A stretch of 64,000 nt of DNA from an uncultured Candidatus Melainabacteria bacterium (lineage in GTDB: Bacteria; Cyanobacteriota; Vampirovibrionia; Gastranaerophilales; Gastranaerophilaceae). How positions within the stretch are numbered: position 1 is the first letter of the stretch; each line of letters opens with the position of its first letter. Of this stretch, positions 52,528-60,023 are shown piece by piece. The position numbers and the translations under genes are program-made. The notes under the pieces were generated by a model. The model was not told the origin of the DNA, searched no databases, and saw only the letters and a program-made list of their open reading frames with translations. The stretch covers positions 316,950-380,949 of the forward strand of contig CAKUTH010000001.1 of the NCBI GenBank assembly GCA_934691935.1, written 5' to 3'.

Positions 52528-53700
52528 TTAATCAGCTATGCACACCGCCTGATTGTAGCCGCTGTTGCGGTAGGCATTGCCAGAGAACCGACCGACACTC
52601 GTTCCCGACAGCCAGAAGTAGCGGGAGCTAGCCACTTCGTAATCAGCCTCCTCTCCCGCCCAAACGACGAAATCCGATCTTGTGAAGCCCATTGAAGCGG
52701 CTTTTGAGGTGTCTAAGGTTAGATTAAAAAAAATATTTTGTTGTGCTCCTATTTGCACTCCATATAACTCTGTTGCTAGTTTGCCTAAATCTTCCATGGT
52801 TGGCATTTTACTTACTCCGCCACATTGTTTTACGGCGCCTGCCCAATAATCTTTGTTATTAGAAATATTTGTGCAACATTCTTTTATTCCTAATTTATCT
52901 TTTTCGGCTTCGCATTCTGCATTTGTTAATGGTGTTGGAGTAAATGGAGCTGTGAAGCATTTGCCACCTATTTCAAATGCGCAGTTACTGCCAAGCCCAC
53001 TTGCAACACCTAAGGTTATAACATCTTTTCCGAGTTTGTTAGGGCTCTTGCCACCGTTCCAATCGAATACCCCAGCTAAGCAAGATGCTGAATTGGACAA
53101 ACCACCACTATATGCATAACCTGTTACCTCTGGGTTAAAATCACAGTTTTTGTCATAAGATAAAATCATTGCGGTTCCGTCGCCTGTAACTATTCCAACT
53201 GTATTGGCATAGTTATTAAGAACCGCTTTTGGGATTTTTAAGGTTTTGGCATTCTTAGTCTTTGCAATCTCCCACATCTTGCCTTCATCATTCAACATAA
53301 CTTCTTTGGTTGGCCAACACGCGGACAAATGCTCGTTATCACATATTTTTGCTATCTTCATGTGTCTGTTCATTTCTGTCACAAACTCCATAGTATCTGC
53401 ATAACCATTTATTCCGCTGGTAGCAGACATTGCATCAGTAACCTTGCTTAGCTTTTGTCTAATGTTTTCAATACGTTTGGCTTTTACATGGTCTTGAATA
53501 TTCGCGATTATTGCAGGCATTGTCATTACTGCCACAACTCCAATAATTCCAAGAGTGATGAGAACCTCGGCTAGGGTGAAGGCGCTTTTGCGAATGAATG
53601 TACCACTCCCCTGCATTTGAGATGCTGAAAGGAGCTCAGCATGACGATACTTGTCATTACGAGCAATCGTAGATTGCGTAGTAATCTCATTAATACTCAA
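52528..53700 (-). CDS. Prepilin-like protein B with DGR-type variable C-terminus
   Basis: The visible frame opens at TTG 53700 but may start at ATG 53896 through a 12-G tract that is out of frame by one base at the length given (11 Gs would restore it). After RKSA comes FTLAEVLITLGIIGVVAVM, the prepilin site. The middle carries CCTNISNNKDYWAGAVKQCGG; the end RYFWLSGTSVGRFSGN plus NSGYNQAVCIAD resembles C-type-lectin-fold variable domains. The last ~150 bases are 57% G+C, unlike the rest. The first ~45 residues are translated palindromic repeats, inserted in frame before the cleavage site. Likely a surface-exposed binding protein. Confidence 0.85.
   Translation of the reverse strand: MSINEITTQSTIARNDKYRHAELLSASQMQGSGTFIRKSAFTLAEVLITLGIIGVVAVMTMPAIIANIQDHVKAKRIENIRQKLSKVTDAMSATSGINGYADTMEFVTEMNRHMKIAKICDNEHLSACWPTKEVMLNDEGKMWEIAKTKNAKTLKIPKAVLNNYANTVGIVTGDGTAMILSYDKNCDFNPEVTGYAYSGGLSNSASCLAGVFDWNGGKSPNKLGKDVITLGVASGLGSNCAFEIGGKCFTAPFTPTPLTNAECEAEKDKLGIKECCTNISNNKDYWAGAVKQCGGVSKMPTMEDLGKLATELYGVQIGAQQNIFFNLTLDTSKAASMGFTRSDFVVWAGEEADYEVASSRYFWLSGTSVGRFSGNAYRNSGYNQAVCIAD
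52531..52680 (-). other. Putative diversity-generating retroelement variable region (VR)
   Basis: The last ~50 codons of gene B. G+C is 86 of 150 bases, against about 35% around it. In the coding direction the run TAC CGC AAC AGC GGC TAC and nearby AGT, GTC, GGT, TTC, TCT, GGC codons are nearly all NNC or NNT, the pattern left by adenine mutagenesis of AAC/AAT codons. It ends at the stop codon, where DGR variable regions usually lie. No template repeat and no reverse transcriptase were found in the window. Confidence 0.6.
53622..53642. repeat. Palindromic hairpin element inside gene B leader
   Basis: ATGCTGA (53622-53628) and TCAGCAT (53636-53642), with the same core as 43301-43321. It is translated in frame as part of the long leader of gene B. 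Confidence 0.6.
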
Positions 53701-53748
53701 CGACTTTGCGATTGCGACGTCCTCACTGCGTTCGTCCTCGCAATGACA
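53652..53748. repeat. Palindromic interspersed repeat with TGTCATT-ends, inside gene B leader
   Basis: The ends TGTCATTACGAG (53652 on) and CTCGCAATGACA (to 53748) are imperfect inverted repeats (11 of 12), bounding a 97-bp element. It is stop-free in the gene B frame. Confidence 0.65.
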
Positions 53749-53896
53749 TGCTTTTTCAGGGGCGAATGAAAAGTTGCGTAACTTCTTACTAACTTCCTTA
53801 CTTCCTAACTTACTTACGTTAGAGCTTAAAGCCCCCCCCCCCCTTGGGGTCTATCCCGTGTGGGGCAAGGGTTTTAGTTGTTTTAAATTCTTCCAT
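53701..53896 (-). other. Possible 5' coding extension of gene B, out of frame at the poly-G tract
   Basis: From ATG 53896 to the poly-G tract, then in the prepilin frame to 53701. Without the single-base offset at the homopolymer the frame would be open from ATG to the prepilin. The stretch 52528-53896 is 1369 bases, one more than a multiple of three. Confidence 0.5.
53771..53876 (-). repeat. Poly-G leader module, copy B
   Basis: Second copy of the module at 18731-18837. Bases 53784-53843 are identical to 18744-18803, with twelve C on the plus strand (53832-53843). In the gene direction an ATG at 53896 (GGAG eight bases upstream) reads MEEFKTTKTLAPHGIDPKGG into the tract. With 12 Gs the frame closes soon after; with 11 or 14 it would join the prepilin frame. 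Confidence 0.75.
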
Positions 53897-53929
53897 TTCA
53901 TTAACTCCGTGTTCAATATTCACATACTT

Positions 53930-53958
53930 ATTATAACATATATTTCAAGAGCTGGCAA
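53930..53958 (-). promoter_or_regulatory. Promoter of prepilin-like gene B
   Basis: On the minus strand TTGCCA (53953-53958) and TATAAT (53930-53935) are separated by exactly 17 bases. Transcription would start near 53923, 27 bases before ATG 53896, which supports that ATG as the real start. Confidence 0.7.
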
Positions 53959-54007
53959 TAGAATAGATTAAAAATGATACCAAGCTACACACTTACATAA
54001 AAACATA

Positions 54008-54036
54008 TTGACCAAAGGCTCAATCTTTGTTATTTA
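54008..54036 (+). promoter_or_regulatory. Promoter of the pseudouridine synthase gene (leaderless candidate)
   Basis: TTGACC (54008-54013), 17-base spacer, TATTTA (54031-54036), six bases before ATG 54043; no Shine-Dalgarno sequence. TTTAAT, two bases later, is an alternative -10. Confidence 0.45.
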
Positions 54037-54042
54037 ATATAT

Positions 54043-54945
54043 ATGCTAATTTTTATTGATGAAAATGACGAAGGCAAAAGGTTAGATAGCTTTCTTGCAG
54101 AAATTACACCTGATATGTCACGTTCAAAAATTCAAAATCTCATAAAATCTGGGGCTGTAAAAATCAATGATGAAATAAAAAAGTCATCTTATTCACTAAA
54201 AGATGGTGATAAAATTGAGTTTGAGTTTCCTGATGATAAAGAAATTAAAATAGAACCGCAAAATATTCCGTTATCAATTATTTATGAAGATGAAAACATG
54301 CTGGTTGTAAACAAACCTTCAGGAATGCTTACACATCCAACGACACTTGAGCGTGAAAACACCCTTGTAAACGCTCTTTTATACAAGTATGGCGAAGATT
54401 TATCCGACATTAACGGAGAATTTCGCAGAGGGATTTTACACCGTCTTGACCGCAATACATCAGGACTTTTAATGATTGCAAAAAACAATAAAGCACACGA
54501 ATTTCTTGCTAATCAAATTAAAGAACATAAACTTACAAAAAAATATAGAGCCATTGCAAAAGGCGTAATTAAAGATGATGAGTTTGAAATAAACTACCCA
54601 ATTGGCAGAAATCCGAATCAGCCACACAAAATGGCGGTTAGAGAGGACGGAAAGCCTTCCAAAACAATAGTAAAAGTTTTAGAAAGATTTAAGGATGCCA
54701 CATACCTTGAATTAACACTAATTACTGGTCGCACACATCAAATCAGAGTTCATTTAAAAAGCATTAACCACCCTATATACAATGACACTCTATATGGTGC
54801 AGGACAAGGTAAAGTCAAAACAGAAGAACAAGTTTTACAATCATATTATCTTCGCTTTACAAAACCATTTGAAAATGAGATAATAGAGTTGGAAATAGAA
54901 CCTGATGAAAAAATCACGAAGGTTTTGAAATATTTAAAAAATTAA
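54043..54945 (+). CDS. RluA/RluD-family pseudouridine synthase
   Basis: A 300-aa rRNA pseudouridine synthase. The N-terminal S4 RNA-binding domain (GKRLDSFLAEITPDMSRSKI) is followed by the catalytic domain with LHRLDRNTSGLLMIAKNN, where the Asp of HRLDR is the nucleophile, and TGRTHQIRVHLKSINHPI. RluD modifies helix 69 of 23S rRNA in E. coli; the exact site is not predictable here. Adjacent to the small membrane gene at 54964. Confidence 0.95.
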   Translation: MLIFIDENDEGKRLDSFLAEITPDMSRSKIQNLIKSGAVKINDEIKKSSYSLKDGDKIEFEFPDDKEIKIEPQNIPLSIIYEDENMLVVNKPSGMLTHPTTLERENTLVNALLYKYGEDLSDINGEFRRGILHRLDRNTSGLLMIAKNNKAHEFLANQIKEHKLTKKYRAIAKGVIKDDEFEINYPIGRNPNQPHKMAVREDGKPSKTIVKVLERFKDATYLELTLITGRTHQIRVHLKSINHPIYNDTLYGAGQGKVKTEEQVLQSYYLRFTKPFENEIIELEIEPDEKITKVLKYLKN

Positions 54946-54963
54946 TCAAACAGAGAGGTAAAA

Positions 54964-55326
54964 ATGCAAATATTATCAGTATTATCAGCACTATGCGTAG
55001 GTTTTATCATTTTAATGAATTACCATAATGAAGTAACAATTAATCTTTTTAGTTCAAAATTTGCGTCACTTACAAACCTTTCTGTACACACCATAAATTT
55101 TGATTTTGCAATTTTTACGTTGGCAATATTCTTACTAGGCTTGCTTTCAGCCATATTTTTCTACGCTCCATTGTACAAATCTCTAAAAGATAAATATAGC
55201 GCATATAAACGTGAACTTGAGAAAGGTTCTATAACAAACTCAAACGGCGAAGCTAAAATCAAGGTTTTGGAAAACAAAATCACAGTCCTTGAAAAAGCAC
55301 TTGACGATGCACTCAAAAACAACTAA
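54964..55326 (+). CDS. LapA-family (DUF1049-like) membrane protein
   Basis: A 120-aa protein with two hydrophobic helices (LSVLSALCVGFIILMNY and FAIFTLAIFLLGLLSAIFF) and a C-terminal coiled coil (IKVLENKITVLEKALDDALK). This is the build of the LapA/YciS family that works in LPS assembly with LapB in E. coli. GAGAGG precedes the ATG. It ends overlapping by four bases the convergent gene at 55323. Confidence 0.8.
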   Translation: MQILSVLSALCVGFIILMNYHNEVTINLFSSKFASLTNLSVHTINFDFAIFTLAIFLLGLLSAIFFYAPLYKSLKDKYSAYKRELEKGSITNSNGEAKIKVLENKITVLEKALDDALKNN

Positions 55327-55727
55327 AGTTGTGATGTTATAACTTCTCCGTCGTCACAAAACAACGAAAACTGTACTTGTAAACCATAATCATCGTACTC
55401 GATTATTGATGACACGGAAATGCCGTCTGGTTTGAAAAATGTTACACATGAAAGTTTACCAGTTTCTAAATTATATTCACGTGCTGATGATATCGTTTTT
55501 CCATCCTGCCTATACGTAATATTTCGTATTTCTTTTCCCGTTTCAGGATTGTAAATACTCATATTTGAAAGCCTAACACCTTTTTCATAAAACAAGCATT
55601 TATAAATTTTGCCTTTTGCATTAAAAACATAAATGTGTGATAAAACATTTTCATTATCATAAACTCGTCTTAGTGAAAGACAATTTTCATCACCTGAAAC
55701 ATAACTCAAAATCTGTTGAACTGCCAT
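55323..55727 (-). CDS. Protein with DUF2963-like Y-x-x-x-TGK repeats
   Basis: A 134-aa soluble protein made of repeating short units of the form YNPETGKEIRNITYRQDGKT and YNLETGKLSCVTFFKPDG, like DUF2963 or MORN-like repeats. No signal peptide. Role unknown. AAAGGG precedes the ATG (GGGAAAAAT). The stop overlaps the lapA-like stop. Confidence 0.78.
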   Translation of the reverse strand: MAVQQILSYVSGDENCLSLRRVYDNENVLSHIYVFNAKGKIYKCLFYEKGVRLSNMSIYNPETGKEIRNITYRQDGKTISSAREYNLETGKLSCVTFFKPDGISVSSIIEYDDYGLQVQFSLFCDDGEVITSQL

Positions 55728-55843
55728 ATTTTTCCCTTTTCTAAATTTATTTAGTTTTCATAACTCTTACTCTAATATTAAAAATTTATCTTTTATCAAA
55801 TTTCACAAAGGGCAAATTTGTTTACATTTTTTAACAACAAAAA

Positions 55844-55876
55844 AAAAGAAACGTCCAAATATTGAACGTTTCTTTT
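55844..55876 (-). terminator. Rho-independent terminator of the YtxH cluster
   Basis: AAAAGAAACGT (55844-55854) pairs with ACGTTTCTTTT (55866-55876), with T-rich sequence on the minus strand. Confidence 0.8.
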
Positions 55877-55892
55877 ACTCTATCAAAATCAT

Positions 55893-56165
55893 TTAGGCTT
55901 CTTGTTTTGCTTCTTTTTGTTGGTTGATAAGGTTTTGAAGTTTTTCTTTTATTTCATCACCTTTTCTTTGCATATCAGAAACAACATCATCAGCTTTTGA
56001 TTGAATTTCTTTTACTGTTTCATCTGCTTTTTTCATAGCATCTTTTGCGCCATCAGCAAGCATTGCACGAGTTTCTTCACCCGATTTTGGAGCTAACAAA
56101 ACACCTGCAATTGCACCAATTGCGCCACCTACTATAAAACCTGCTAAAAATTTTCCTGCTGACAT
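55893..56165 (-). CDS. YtxH-domain small membrane protein 1
   Basis: A 90-aa protein from ATG 56165 (MSAGKFLAGFIVGGAIGAIA). That start is preferred over the longer frame to 56189 because GAAAGGG lies ten bases upstream and the same leader precedes the second YtxH gene. The glycine-rich helix is followed by APKSGEETRAML, the YtxH signature, then a Lys/Glu coiled coil. YtxH proteins are stress-related in Bacillus. Third gene in a minus-strand cluster. Confidence 0.85.
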   Translation of the reverse strand: MSAGKFLAGFIVGGAIGAIAGVLLAPKSGEETRAMLADGAKDAMKKADETVKEIQSKADDVVSDMQRKGDEIKEKLQNLINQQKEAKQEA

Positions 56166-56302
56166 CTTTTTTACCCTTTCTGCCGACATAGTCGGACTTT
56201 TTAGTTCATAAACAATTGCGCTTTAATAACGCCACTGCTTTATCCTTTTTGTTTCACATGTATTTTACGGTTTTAGTTTAAATAAACAATCCCGCCAAAC
56301 GG

Positions 56303-56659
56303 CTATTTTGTAAACATTTTATAAACTGTCGTAAAGCCTTTAAACAAACCGCCAAGCATAGTACCTGAAACAGTTTTTGTTTTATCAATAAAACCTGCAA
56401 CTGCAGACTTGAAATCACCAACACCTTTGTCTGTATTTTTTACAATTTCATTAATTGAGCTTAATGTTTGATTTAATTCTTGCAAAGTCGGTTTTAATTC
56501 AGTATTAACAATATTTGAAGTTTGGTTCAGATTTTTTGCCAATGCTGACAAATCTATCAACAGCTTAACTAAAAATCCTGCGACAACAATCAAAATAATA
56601 CCTGTTGTCCAGACTAAAAAAGTTAGTCCTTGATTTAATGCTATTTGTGATATTTCCAT
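56303..56659 (-). CDS. DUF948-like membrane protein
   Basis: A 118-aa bitopic protein with a helix LTFLVWTTGIILIVVAGFLV, then a coiled coil of the DUF948/YtxG type (DLSALAKNLNQTSNIVNTEL, SINEIVKNTDKGVGDFKSAV). YtxG-YtxH pairs occur together in the Bacillus general stress operon, and here this gene lies between two YtxH genes. A role in envelope stress is likely only by analogy. Confidence 0.82.
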   Translation of the reverse strand: MEISQIALNQGLTFLVWTTGIILIVVAGFLVKLLIDLSALAKNLNQTSNIVNTELKPTLQELNQTLSSINEIVKNTDKGVGDFKSAVAGFIDKTKTVSGTMLGGLFKGFTTVYKMFTK

Positions 56660-56766
56660 AAATTACCTTTATTATTTACTGTATGTTATAATTACTATGT
56701 TTTAATTTGTCATTTTTGAACTTGTTTCAGGATTTAACACTTTCTAAAAGTGCTGGACAACAACAA

Positions 56767-57078
56767 TTAATAGTTGTATTCGTCGTCCATTTCTTCAAGT
56801 TCTTTAGCCTTGAGAAGTTTCTTTGATTTTATCATATTATTAAACTTTCTCAATTGCCTTTCTAGCTTATATCTCATCAAATCTACATTTTCAAGAGCTT
56901 GTTTTTTTGCTTCGCAAATTGCAGGAGAATGTTTTTCATACAATTCACAAGCAGTTTCTTTAATTTGCTGTCTTGATTCTTCGCCTGATTTTGGGGCATA
57001 TAAAACACCTGCGATAATACCGCCTACTACGCCTGCGATCAAGCCCATTCCGAACGCTAATGATTTGTTTTTACTCAT
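56767..57078 (-). CDS. YtxH-domain small membrane protein 2
   Basis: A 103-aa protein, paralogous to the product of 55893-56165: MSKNKSLAFGMGLIAGVVGG, YAPKSGEESRQQIKETAC, then a charged helix. The leader GGAAAGGGTAAAAAAA is the same as in front of the first YtxH gene, with a small GC-rich hairpin upstream of both. Probably transcribed from the gene at 57200 downstream through 55893. Confidence 0.85.
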   Translation of the reverse strand: MSKNKSLAFGMGLIAGVVGGIIAGVLYAPKSGEESRQQIKETACELYEKHSPAICEAKKQALENVDLMRYKLERQLRKFNNMIKSKKLLKAKELEEMDDEYNY

Positions 57079-57199
57079 TTTTTTTACCCTTTCCGCCGAC
57101 TTTCGCCGTATTTTTTATATTATTGTCAGAGGCTTACACCTCCGTTTTTTACATCATCTTTCAAGTTTTATATTAACATATTTTTTTAAATTTTACAAG

Positions 57200-57559
57200 C
57201 TAAACGGCTATTTCCAGCGCCAAATCACGAATTGCACTAACTAACTTATAAATTTTAGAAGCTTTTTTTGTTTTAAGTTTAAACACTATTAAAAACACAT
57301 AAATTGCAATCATAACAGTTGTTTTAAATATCATCTGTTCTTTTTTCTTTCTAAAAAATTCTATAATATCGGAAAAACAACCGTTAAAACTTTTTACCAA
57401 ACACCTTACATACTGCATAAACGTTTCAGCAAGCGGATTGAATACAGTAACGCAATTGTTAATTTCACGCACTTTTCTATCCGCCTTAACTATCAACATA
57501 ATCAAGTTTAAGGCGATTATTAATTCTGCTATAAAAACTATTACTATAAACATATACAT
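57200..57559 (-). CDS. Small membrane protein, unknown
   Basis: A 119-aa protein with an N-terminal helix (MYMFIVIVFIAELIIALNLI) and a second hydrophobic stretch (FKTTVMIAIYVFLIVFKL) flanked by basic residues. No family recognised. First gene of the YtxH/DUF948 cluster on the minus strand, divergent from murT. Confidence 0.65.
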   Translation of the reverse strand: MYMFIVIVFIAELIIALNLIMLIVKADRKVREINNCVTVFNPLAETFMQYVRCLVKSFNGCFSDIIEFFRKKKEQMIFKTTVMIAIYVFLIVFKLKTKKASKIYKLVSAIRDLALEIAV

Positions 57560-57619
57560 TTTACATTTTTTATAGTAATATATAAGTAAGAATAGGGGAA
57601 TACGTCTAAAGGACTATTT

Positions 57620-58900
57620 ATGAGATTTTATTTATCAATAATCATCGCAAAGCTGGTTTATCTGGCAATAAAACTTCGTCACAAGTCATCAGGAACTTCA
57701 TTTGTAGGAATGCTAACACTTAGAATTTGTCCTGATTTTTTGGCACACTGCAATAAATACATAAAAAAAGATATTGCGACAATTACGGGAACAAACGGGA
57801 AATCAACAACTTCTGGTATAATGGCACATATCTTGGAAACAAATTCTCAAAAAGTTATTCATAACTTAGAAGGCGCAAATATGCTAACTGGCATTGCAAA
57901 TGTTTTTGCTCTCGGAATAAGCCCCTTTAAACGTTATGATTACGCCGTTATAGAAAGCGATGAAGCATATCTCACAAAACTTTACGACTACATAAAATCC
58001 AACTATCTTGTAGTCACAAACCTGTTCCGCGACCAATTGGACAGATACGGAGAATTGAACACAACCGCAGATTTTATAAAATCCGCAATTGCCAAAAACC
58101 CTGATTTGAAATTAATTCTGAACGCCGATGACCCAATTGTTGCAACTTTCAACAAAACCAAATATGCAGTTTTTTATGGTTTTGAAAATGTTAAATGCAA
58201 TAACAAATCAAATGCACCATCAGAAAATTTTAATTGTGCATGCGGTCATCCACTTGAATATTCCAAACGCTTTTTTGCGCAACAGGGCCATTATTTCTGT
58301 CCAAAATGCGGTTACAAACGACCTGAATGCAACTATCCTGCTGATGTTGAAGTATTTGATGATTACTCAATAATCACACTTAAAGGATTTAAGTACAGAG
58401 TAAATCTTGCGGGACTTTACAACGCATACAACGCTCTTGCCTCAATCGCTTTTGCATTAGAATTGGGAATTTCTAATGAACAAATCCAAAAAGCTCTCGA
58501 CAGCTACCATTCCATCTTTGGGAGAACCGAAAAAAGAATTATTAACGGAAATCAAACTTTAATCCAACTAATTAAAAATCCAACAGGCGCAAGTGAAGTT
58601 TTAAAGACTGTTGACTTAAACTCAAACATCGTAATTGCAATTAACGACAATTATGCAGACGGACGAGATATTAGCTGGCTTTGGGATAGTGATTTTGAGC
58701 AATTGAAAAACGCACAAAAACTTGTTATAACATCTGGAATACGTGCTAATGATATGGCTACCAGATTAAAATATGCAGGAATTCCACAAGAAAAAATAAT
58801 TGTAGAACCAAATATAAAAAAAGCAATAGACAAAGCTACAAAAAGCGGTAAAACAACGATATTACCATCATATACAGCTTTGTTGTCAATAAAAAAATAA
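57620..58900 (+). CDS. murT: Mur ligase family protein MurT (lipid II isoglutaminyl synthase subunit)
   Basis: A 426-aa Mur-ligase-like protein. GTNGKST (residues 57-63) is the P-loop; ESDEAYLTKL and TNLFRDQLDRYGEL follow. A zinc ribbon with CxC (C206, C208) and CxxC (C227, C230) is inserted in the middle domain, as in MurT, and a DUF1727-type C-terminus (TVDLNSNIVIAINDNYADGRD) follows. MurT works with the amidotransferase GatD to amidate D-Glu in lipid II. GatD normally sits next door but is not found here; the next gene is pdxJ. AAAGGA precedes the start. Confidence 0.9.
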   Translation: MRFYLSIIIAKLVYLAIKLRHKSSGTSFVGMLTLRICPDFLAHCNKYIKKDIATITGTNGKSTTSGIMAHILETNSQKVIHNLEGANMLTGIANVFALGISPFKRYDYAVIESDEAYLTKLYDYIKSNYLVVTNLFRDQLDRYGELNTTADFIKSAIAKNPDLKLILNADDPIVATFNKTKYAVFYGFENVKCNNKSNAPSENFNCACGHPLEYSKRFFAQQGHYFCPKCGYKRPECNYPADVEVFDDYSIITLKGFKYRVNLAGLYNAYNALASIAFALELGISNEQIQKALDSYHSIFGRTEKRIINGNQTLIQLIKNPTGASEVLKTVDLNSNIVIAINDNYADGRDISWLWDSDFEQLKNAQKLVITSGIRANDMATRLKYAGIPQEKIIVEPNIKKAIDKATKSGKTTILPSYTALLSIKK

Positions 58901-58901
58901 C

Positions 58902-58928
58902 GTCATTCTGAACCTGTTTCAGCCTGAC
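58902..58928. repeat. Hairpin repeat remnant between murT and pdxJ
   Basis: GTCA-ttCTGAA...TTCAG-cc-TGAC is an imperfect palindrome of the same family as 43301 and 53622. Confidence 0.5.
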
Positions 58929-58945
58929 ACGAAAGAGAGGTAAAA

Positions 58946-59656
58946 ATGTTATTAGGTGTAAATATTGATCATATAGCGACATTGAGAAACGCTCGTGGCG
59001 GAGTTGAACCAAGTGTTGAAAAAGGTGCTCAAATTGCAGAAGAAAATGGTGCAACTTCTATCACAACACATTTAAGAGAGGACAGACGTCATATTAAAGA
59101 TGAAGATGTTTATACTCTGACTCAAACTCTAAAAACTAGATTAAACCTTGAAATGGCTATGGCTGATGATATTCAAAAGATTGCGCTTGACGTAAAACCA
59201 TATTCAATTTGTCTTGTTCCAGAAAAACGTCAAGAAGTCACAACCGAAGGTGGTTTGGATGTTGCAGGACAACTCGATAAAGTAACAGAATTCATCAAAC
59301 CTCTACTTGATGCTGGCATTATCGTAAGTTTGTTCATCGACCCTGACGAAGCACAAGTCAGAGCGTCTGCAAAAACTGGAGCACAATTCATTGAAATGCA
59401 CACTGGCGCTTATGCCGAATGTTTTGGGTATAAAGAGGAAGAAGAAGAATTCCAAAAACTAAACAAATCAGCGCAATTAGCTCAAAGTTTAGGACTAAAA
59501 GTTAATGCTGGTCACGGTTTGAACTATGAAAACGTACACAGAATGCACGAAATTAAAGGGTTACACGAATTAAACATCGGGCATAGCATAATTTCTCGTG
59601 CCGTGTTCACAGGTTTGGCAGAAGCTGTTACAAAAATGAGAGATTTAATCAAATAA
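58946..59656 (+). CDS. pdxJ: Pyridoxine 5'-phosphate synthase
   Basis: Condenses 3-amino-2-oxopropyl phosphate with deoxyxylulose 5-phosphate to give pyridoxine phosphate. LGVNIDHIATLRNARGG, THLREDRRHIKDEDV, HTGAYAECF, NAGHGLNYENV and ELNIGHSIISRAVFTGL are the family signature. Full length, 236 aa. GAGAGG precedes the ATG. The presence of PdxJ implies DXP-dependent de novo B6 synthesis. Confidence 0.97.
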   Translation: MLLGVNIDHIATLRNARGGVEPSVEKGAQIAEENGATSITTHLREDRRHIKDEDVYTLTQTLKTRLNLEMAMADDIQKIALDVKPYSICLVPEKRQEVTTEGGLDVAGQLDKVTEFIKPLLDAGIIVSLFIDPDEAQVRASAKTGAQFIEMHTGAYAECFGYKEEEEEFQKLNKSAQLAQSLGLKVNAGHGLNYENVHRMHEIKGLHELNIGHSIISRAVFTGLAEAVTKMRDLIK

Positions 59657-59707
59657 CCCAACATCCCTTGTTAAATAGAAAAACCGTACTGCGGTAGAAG
59701 GATTGCA

Positions 59708-60022
59708 ATGAAATCAGAAAAAGAAATAATTGAAGAAATGGCGCAAGTCGTAGAACAAATGAGAATTGATGATATTGAGGACAACCCAGATATTGTCGAC
59801 GAAACATTTGATTGCGATTGCTGTGGTGAAACAAAATGTCTTGCAGGTTCAATTGAATACGAAGGCTACAGATTATGTAATGACTGCGTATTACTTGCAG
59901 AAACAGGATTTGCACTAGGCAAAATCAAGTCCGTAACCGAACTCATCGATGCGATTGAGGATAAACACCTTGAACAACTTGCAAAATTTGTAAAGGACGA
60001 AGAAAAAAGAAACTTAAACTAA
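59708..60022 (+). CDS. Small zinc-ribbon-like protein, unknown
   Basis: A 104-aa acidic cytoplasmic protein with a CDCCGETKC cluster and LCNDC, together a likely four-cysteine zinc site, between acidic helices. No family recognised. The gene is followed one base later by rex, so it may be involved with it. AGAAGGA precedes the ATG. Confidence 0.7.
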   Translation: MKSEKEIIEEMAQVVEQMRIDDIEDNPDIVDETFDCDCCGETKCLAGSIEYEGYRLCNDCVLLAETGFALGKIKSVTELIDAIEDKHLEQLAKFVKDEEKRNLN

Positions 60023-60023
60023 T

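Noticed and set aside
52528..52680. GC-rich end of prepilin B as horizontally transferred DNA
   Set aside because: The GC-rich block is confined to the final codons of an otherwise normal lineage-type gene and stops at its stop codon, which fits a DGR variable region better than a transferred fragment.
55323..57559. Phage or defence island
   Set aside because: The small membrane proteins match YtxH/DUF948 stress families; no integrase, nuclease, or phage structural genes are present.
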